In this document: one piece after another, positions 6,647 to 9,457 of the stretch | Layout of the letters: each line of letters opens with the position of its first letter | How positions within the stretch are numbered: position 1 is the first letter of the stretch | Source: an uncultured Pseudomonadota bacterium | GTDB taxonomy: Bacteria > Pseudomonadota > Gammaproteobacteria > Burkholderiales > Methylophilaceae | Reading direction: 5' to 3' | Assembly (NCBI GenBank): GCA_903854305.1 | Contig: CAINWC010000346.1 | Coordinates: forward strand, 1-9,457 | DNA length: 9,457 nt | Notes under the pieces: model-generated | What the model was told of the DNA's origin: nothing | The model's database searches: none | What the model saw: only the letters and a program-made list of their open reading frames with translations | Made by a program: the position numbers and the translations under genes

Positions 6647-6666
6647 TTATCCACAGATATTGTGGA
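6647..6666. promoter_or_regulatory. Consensus DnaA box with overlapping inverted repeat
   Basis: TTATCCACA (6647-6655) is an exact strong DnaA box. Its last six bases, TCCACA (6650-6655), are mirrored by TGTGGA (6661-6666) across GATAT. The mirrored copy is not itself a good DnaA box on the other strand. The site lies 38 bases past the end of the XRE gene and at the right edge of the AT-rich tract. Confidence 0.45.
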
Positions 6667-6703
6667 GCGTATTTGTTAGTTCAGCAAGATTTGTTAAAGT
6701 CAA

Positions 6704-7039
6704 TTACGATAGTGTTTTTTGTTGCAATTTAAGCGATTTAGCCAGCGAGAGTAAGGTCAGTCGATTATTTTCATCCAAGGATTCGATGACTGAGCGAAGC
6801 TGATTATCGACCTCCACCATATCCAAGTGCGGTGTGCGCAAATGCCACATAAAATAATCTAGATGAGTATCCAGCGCATTAGCAATATTCACCAAAATAC
6901 ATATGCGGGGTCCCTTAACTTTATTATGCTCATAATCTGCAATCACTTTTGCAGGTACACCAACCACCTCAGCAAGTGCTGAGCGAGTCAGGTGTTTAGC
7001 TTGCCGCGTAACTTTTATACGTTGCCCCAAGCTACTCAT
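6704..7039 (-). CDS. XRE-family helix-turn-helix repressor
   Basis: A 111-residue Cro/C1-type regulator. The HTH domain spans about residues 5-62: LGQRIKVTRQAKHLTRSALA leads into the turn and recognition helix VPAKVIADYEHNK (28-40), and ALDTHLDYFM closes the domain. A short C-terminal helix (LDENNRLTLLSLAKSL, 88-103) is common in small XRE repressors and may help dimerisation; there is no peptidase domain, so RecA-driven self-cleavage is not expected. GAAGG lies about 9 bases before the ATG. It diverges from alpA across 178 bases, the arrangement of a repressor that controls an integrated element, and the TCGGTAAA repeats in between are its candidate operators. It could instead be a host regulator standing at the boundary. 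Confidence 0.85.
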   Translation of the reverse strand: MSSLGQRIKVTRQAKHLTRSALAEVVGVPAKVIADYEHNKVKGPRICILVNIANALDTHLDYFMWHLRTPHLDMVEVDNQLRSVIESLDENNRLTLLSLAKSLKLQQKTLS

Positions 7040-7098
7040 TTAATGTGCCTTCAGTATTTTCATCACAGCATCATATTCCGTCATCATCTCAACGAGTG

Positions 7099-7137
7099 AA
7101 TCGGTAAACCGTAAGAAATAATTTAACATTCGGTAAA
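7099..7137. promoter_or_regulatory. Paired TCGGTAAA sites, candidate repressor operators
   Basis: AATCGGTAAA (7099-7108) and ATTCGGTAAA (7128-7137) agree at 9 of 10 positions and start 29 bases apart. The first copy is also part of an inverted repeat CGGT-AA-ACCG (7102-7111). The second ends 8 bases before the -35 box at 7146. Position between the divergent XRE and alpA genes makes them natural binding sites for the XRE repressor; this is inference from placement. Confidence 0.45.
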
Positions 7138-7145
7138 AAAAGCAC

Positions 7146-7174
7146 TTGACAGTATTTTTGTGACCATTTGATTT
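7146..7174 (+). promoter_or_regulatory. Candidate alpA operon promoter
   Basis: TTGACA (7146-7151) is an exact -35 consensus. At 17 bases spacing the -10 is only TGATTT (7169-7174), matching poorly; TTTAGC at 7172 is a 20-base-spaced alternative. A strong -35 with a weak -10 would fit a switch that needs an activator, or the true start may differ. Confidence 0.4.
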
Positions 7175-7213
7175 AGCTCTATTGCGTCCCGCCGGGATGT
7201 CTTAGGAGCTAAA
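7172..7213 (+). promoter_or_regulatory. Long stem-loop covering the alpA ribosome binding site
   Basis: TTTAGCTC (7172-7179) is the exact reverse complement of GAGCTAAA (7206-7213), with one further G-U pair inward. Nested inside is CGTCCC-GCC-GGGATG (7185-7199), a six-pair stem with one G-U pair. The right outer arm overlaps the AGGAG (7204-7208) that lies 9 bases before the alpA ATG, so if the RNA includes the left arm the ribosome site would be paired. The same repeats could instead be DNA operator half-sites. The transcript start is not known and decides between these readings. Confidence 0.5.
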
Positions 7214-7217
7214 CAAA

Positions 7218-7421
7218 ATGAGCAACACACTACCTACAACGGGCTTTGTAAAAGTCCCGCAAATTCTCGCAGTAATACCTATTGGACGATCTACTTGGTG
7301 GCAGTGGGTTAAAGACGGCAAAGCGCCCGCTCCCGTAAAGCTCGGCGCAAATACTACCGTATGGCGTGCCGAAGATATACACGCACTCATTAAAAAGCTT
7401 GCTGATGGCGAGGTGCAATAA
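7218..7421 (+). CDS. AlpA-family regulator (MerR-like excisionase/transcription factor)
   Basis: A 67-residue AlpA-type winged-helix protein. GFVKVPQILAVIPIGRSTWW (9-28) is the helix-turn-helix with the usual S-T-x-W, VKDGKAPAPVKLG (31-43) is the wing entry with the family's G-x-x-P-x-P-V-K-L pattern, and VWRAEDIHALI (48-58) is the closing helix. Relatives, such as AlpA of the CP4-57 prophage, switch on integrase expression and element excision. AGGAG lies 9 bases before the ATG, inside the predicted stem-loop. Its stop overlaps the next start as TAATG, so it heads a tightly packed operon with the unknown 155-aa gene and the primase. It is the likely activator of this element, opposed by the divergent XRE repressor. 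Confidence 0.88.
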   Translation: MSNTLPTTGFVKVPQILAVIPIGRSTWWQWVKDGKAPAPVKLGANTTVWRAEDIHALIKKLADGEVQ

Positions 7422-7888
7422 TGAGGAAAATTGAAGAGTTAAACGGTGTTAATAGCATTGATAGTGACGACTTAAGTAATGCAGTCGAACAGTTACTTTA
7501 TGCCGCGCAAATGTTAATTGAGCTTGAAGGCTCATTAATGGACACACAGGCTAAATTAACTACCGAACAAGAAATAAAAGCGCAGTTGCAAGTATTGCAG
7601 AGTAACCCGCAAATGGTCGTAGGTATGGCCATGCTGGCAACTATTGAAAGATTCCGTGTTGATTATGCTTACCAACAAAATACAACAAATATGCTTTTGC
7701 AGGACATAATCGAAAGCATTGATTGTGCAGCGGCAAACGCGCCAGCGGATGGCTTAAACCTGATGGCCTTAAGTGGTGAACAGGTGGTGGCGGCGTTAAG
7801 AGAACGCTGGTTAAACCTTAACCCCAAGCATGATAAAAATAGATATTTAGCCGCCATTAGTGAGTTTAAAAAATTGGTAGGGCTTTAA
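7421..7888 (+). CDS. Unrecognised 155-aa element protein
   Basis: I do not recognise a family. The protein is soluble and mostly helical by composition: an acidic N-terminus (ELNGVNSIDSDDLSNAVEQL, 6-25), a likely coiled coil to about residue 60, a Met-rich hydrophobic segment NPQMVVGMAMLATIERF (62-78) that is too short and broken for a clear membrane span, and a basic C-terminal region (LRERWLNLNPKHDKNRYLAA, 126-145). GAGG lies about 8 bases before the ATG inside the end of alpA, and start and stop overlap as TAATG, which suggests translational coupling. The next gene begins 3 bases after its stop. Its place between regulator and replication protein suggests a role in element replication or control, but no motif shows it. 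Confidence 0.75.
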   Translation: MRKIEELNGVNSIDSDDLSNAVEQLLYAAQMLIELEGSLMDTQAKLTTEQEIKAQLQVLQSNPQMVVGMAMLATIERFRVDYAYQQNTTNMLLQDIIESIDCAAANAPADGLNLMALSGEQVVAALRERWLNLNPKHDKNRYLAAISEFKKLVGL

Positions 7889-7891
7889 ACC

Positions 7892-9457
7892 ATGCCAAAA
7901 AACTATATAAAGCAGGTAGCCACAGCCGCCATTAACGCCATAGATTCTGTATTAAACAACTTTTGCGCGGGTGGCAAGCGTGAAGGGCATGAATATGTAG
8001 CGCTTAATCCGAATAGATCAGACAGCACGTCTGGCAGTTTTAAAATTAATCTTAATACTGGTGCGTGGGCTGATTTTGCGATTGACGTAAAAGGCGGCGA
8101 TTTAGTCGCGCTAGTTGCATATCTTGAGGGCTTATCACAGTTGGAAGGCGCAAAGCGTTTAGGCGCATTTTTAGGCATACCCTACCAAAAAGCAGACACA
8201 CAAAAGCGCCTTGTAAGCCCGCAAAGTAATGAGGTTAATACAAAGGCGTTAAGCCCAAAAGAAACGCTGGAATGGGTGGCACTTTTACCCGTTCCTAGCG
8301 AAGCCCCCGCCCCGCCCGCCATGCACTTTAAGAACGGCAAGCCGTCTATGCAATGGGTTTATCGTTTGGCTGATGGCGTGGCTTGTTATGTGTATCGTTT
8401 TGAGGCTAAGGCCGAGGGCGAACGCAAACAATTTGCGCCGCTGACTTATTGCGAACACGCCACTAGCAAAAAAAGAGAATGGCGATGGCAAGGCTTGCAA
8501 GAACCTAAACCACTTTATCAGCTAGATAAAATTATCAATCAATCTGATGCGCTAGTGGTGGTGTGTGAAGGCGAAAAGGCAGCGGATGCGGCGGCGGTAT
8601 TGTTGCCTGATGCCGTCATAACCACCATGCTAAACGGTGCGCAAAGTCCGAACAAATCAAACTGGCAAGCATTAAAGGGGCGTGAAGTTTGGCTATGGCC
8701 TGATAATGATGAGGCTGGCAATAAGTGCATGATTGTGATTGCTAGCTTATTAAAAATTGCAGGGGCGGATAGTGTTAAAACAATCAATTTAAAGGTACTT
8801 GAAAGCCTACCTGATAAAGGTGATGCCGCTGATTTATTGGCTAATGGCGTGACCGCCGGAACCTTAAGCGCATTACGCTTAAAATCTGACTTTTTAGAGG
8901 CTGAAAAACCGCAAAACAAAGTTAAGTTACAAGATGAAACCAAGCCGCAAGATAAAGCCAAACAAGCAGCGCAAAACACAGAAAGTGAAAATCAAGAAAG
9001 CCGCTTTCACTTAAACGATAGCGGCTTGTATTACTTCGGTAAAAGCGATGCTGGTAACGATGCACCGCCATTGTGGATATGTTCAAATTTAGAAGTGACC
9101 GCCGTTACTCGTGATGCTAAAAACGAAGCCTGGGGGCGCTTGTTAGAATTTGATGATCTAGACGGTGTTCGCCATGTGTGGGCTATGCCTATGGATTTAT
9201 TACGGGGTGATGGGGCTGAATATCGCGGGGCTTTGCTGTCAATGGGCTTGCAAATATCGACTATGACCAAAGCCCGCAACCTATTAACTCAATATATTCA
9301 AACGGCTAAGGTAGAAGCGCGGGCGCGGTGTGTAGAGCGTACAGGCTGGCACGATAACAGCTTTGTAATGCCTAATAAAACAGTAGGTAACAACCAGCAA
9401 GAAAAGATAATTTTTCAATCAGCCGCTAATACACAAAGCACGTTTAAGCAAAATGGC
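7892..9457 (+). CDS. Toprim-DUF927 primase/helicase-like protein (3' end outside window)
   Basis: An open frame of 522 codons with no stop before the window ends. Residues 48-97 (GSFKINLNTGAWADFA, GGDLVALVAYLEG) match the N-terminal region common to phage and island primases, although no zinc-finger cysteines are evident. A Toprim domain follows at about 221-305, with the catalytic Glu226 in VVVCEGEKAADA and the acidic pair in WPDNDEAG (269-276). A Gln/Lys/Ala-rich linker (about 335-371) leads to the start of a DUF927 helicase-like domain (LYYFGKSDAG, LEVTAVTRDAKNEAWGRLL, RTGWHDNSFVMP). The Walker motifs expected later in DUF927 lie beyond the window. It probably primes and unwinds DNA for element replication. 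ATG at 7892 follows the previous stop by 3 bases, with GGTAGGG upstream. Confidence 0.87.
   Translation, partial: MPKNYIKQVATAAINAIDSVLNNFCAGGKREGHEYVALNPNRSDSTSGSFKINLNTGAWADFAIDVKGGDLVALVAYLEGLSQLEGAKRLGAFLGIPYQKADTQKRLVSPQSNEVNTKALSPKETLEWVALLPVPSEAPAPPAMHFKNGKPSMQWVYRLADGVACYVYRFEAKAEGERKQFAPLTYCEHATSKKREWRWQGLQEPKPLYQLDKIINQSDALVVVCEGEKAADAAAVLLPDAVITTMLNGAQSPNKSNWQALKGREVWLWPDNDEAGNKCMIVIASLLKIAGADSVKTINLKVLESLPDKGDAADLLANGVTAGTLSALRLKSDFLEAEKPQNKVKLQDETKPQDKAKQAAQNTESENQESRFHLNDSGLYYFGKSDAGNDAPPLWICSNLEVTAVTRDAKNEAWGRLLEFDDLDGVRHVWAMPMDLLRGDGAEYRGALLSMGLQISTMTKARNLLTQYIQTAKVEARARCVERTGWHDNSFVMPNKTVGNNQQEKIIFQSAANTQSTFKQNG

Larger units (their letters stand above)
6342..6703. other. Structured AT-rich gap between convergent genes; possible element boundary
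   Basis: No convincing gene is present on either strand in these 362 bases. yccF points in from the left and the XRE gene from the right, so neither needs a promoter here. The stretch holds a hairpin (6377-6398), two DnaA-box-like nonamers (6470-6478 and 6647-6655), a 17-bp palindrome (6484-6500), the direct repeat CCTTATAAAA (6514-6523 and 6599-6608, 85 bases apart), a second small repeat TTTATAC (6559-6565 and 6578-6584) and a very AT-rich core at about 6535-6610. It separates host-like genes from mobile-element-like genes, so an attachment site, a replication site or a small RNA are all possible; none is proven. Confidence 0.45.
6704..9457. mobile_element. Left or control end of a putative integrated element
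   Basis: The run XRE repressor, divergent AlpA regulator, small unknown gene and Toprim-DUF927 replication protein, the last three packed with a 1-base overlap and a 3-base gap, is typical of integrative elements and satellite-like islands in Proteobacteria. No integrase, relaxase, capsid or tRNA is visible, so type and ends are unknown. The left edge is inferred to lie somewhere in 6342-7217; the element continues beyond the window. Confidence 0.65.

Noticed and set aside
6342..7217. tRNA gene or fragment as attachment site of the element
   Set aside because: No cloverleaf, T-loop GGTTCGA-type sequence or CCA-end-like segment is visible here.
6704..7421. XRE and AlpA genes as a toxin-antitoxin pair
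   Set aside because: The genes are divergent, both are DNA-binding regulators, and no toxin-like partner adjoins either gene.
7903..9279. Several minus-strand open frames under the primase region
   Set aside because: They lie opposite a single continuous plus-strand frame with Toprim and DUF927 motifs and have no ribosome sites or family features of their own.
1..9457. CRISPR array or insertion sequence
   Set aside because: No regularly spaced repeats and no transposase or terminal inverted repeats were found on reading both strands.

Overview
This window looks like chromosome from a betaproteobacterium, most likely a Methylophilaceae member of the Methylotenera type. I infer this from the ppsA-ppsR pair, the protein flavour and the moderately AT-rich DNA; no rRNA or tRNA is present to confirm it.

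Left part (1-6341) reads as ordinary host chromosome. It opens with the 3' end of ppsA (phosphoenolpyruvate synthase), which has an in-frame TAA near the window edge. The regulator ppsR follows 13 bases later, and both end at a strong two-way terminator (1639-1669). On the minus strand come a periplasmic glutathione peroxidase and, upstream of it, a two-domain ChrA-type transporter with a clear sigma70 promoter. Next is a decayed MAPEG-family gene (3807-4085), then two small genes in tandem (a secreted surface-adhesin-E-like protein and an acidic orphan protein), a stand-alone YbdD/YjiX-like protein and a MESH1-type small alarmone hydrolase. The hydrolase is divergent from yccF, a small membrane protein.

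Middle part (6342-6703) is a 362-base gap between two convergent gene ends, so neither neighbour needs a promoter there. It nevertheless holds a hairpin, a perfect 17-bp palindrome, two sites matching the relaxed DnaA-box consensus, a 10-bp direct repeat and a very AT-rich tract. It is the most natural place for the edge, attachment site or replication site of the element to its right.

Right part (6704-9457) looks like the control and replication end of an integrated mobile element: an XRE-type repressor gene diverges from an AlpA-type excision/transcription regulator, followed by an unrecognised 155-aa protein and a large Toprim-DUF927 primase/helicase-like protein that runs off the window. 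The 178-base divergent control region has repeated TCGGTAAA sites, a consensus -35 box and a long inverted repeat whose right arm covers the alpA ribosome binding site. No integrase is visible, so the type of element and its ends are not settled.
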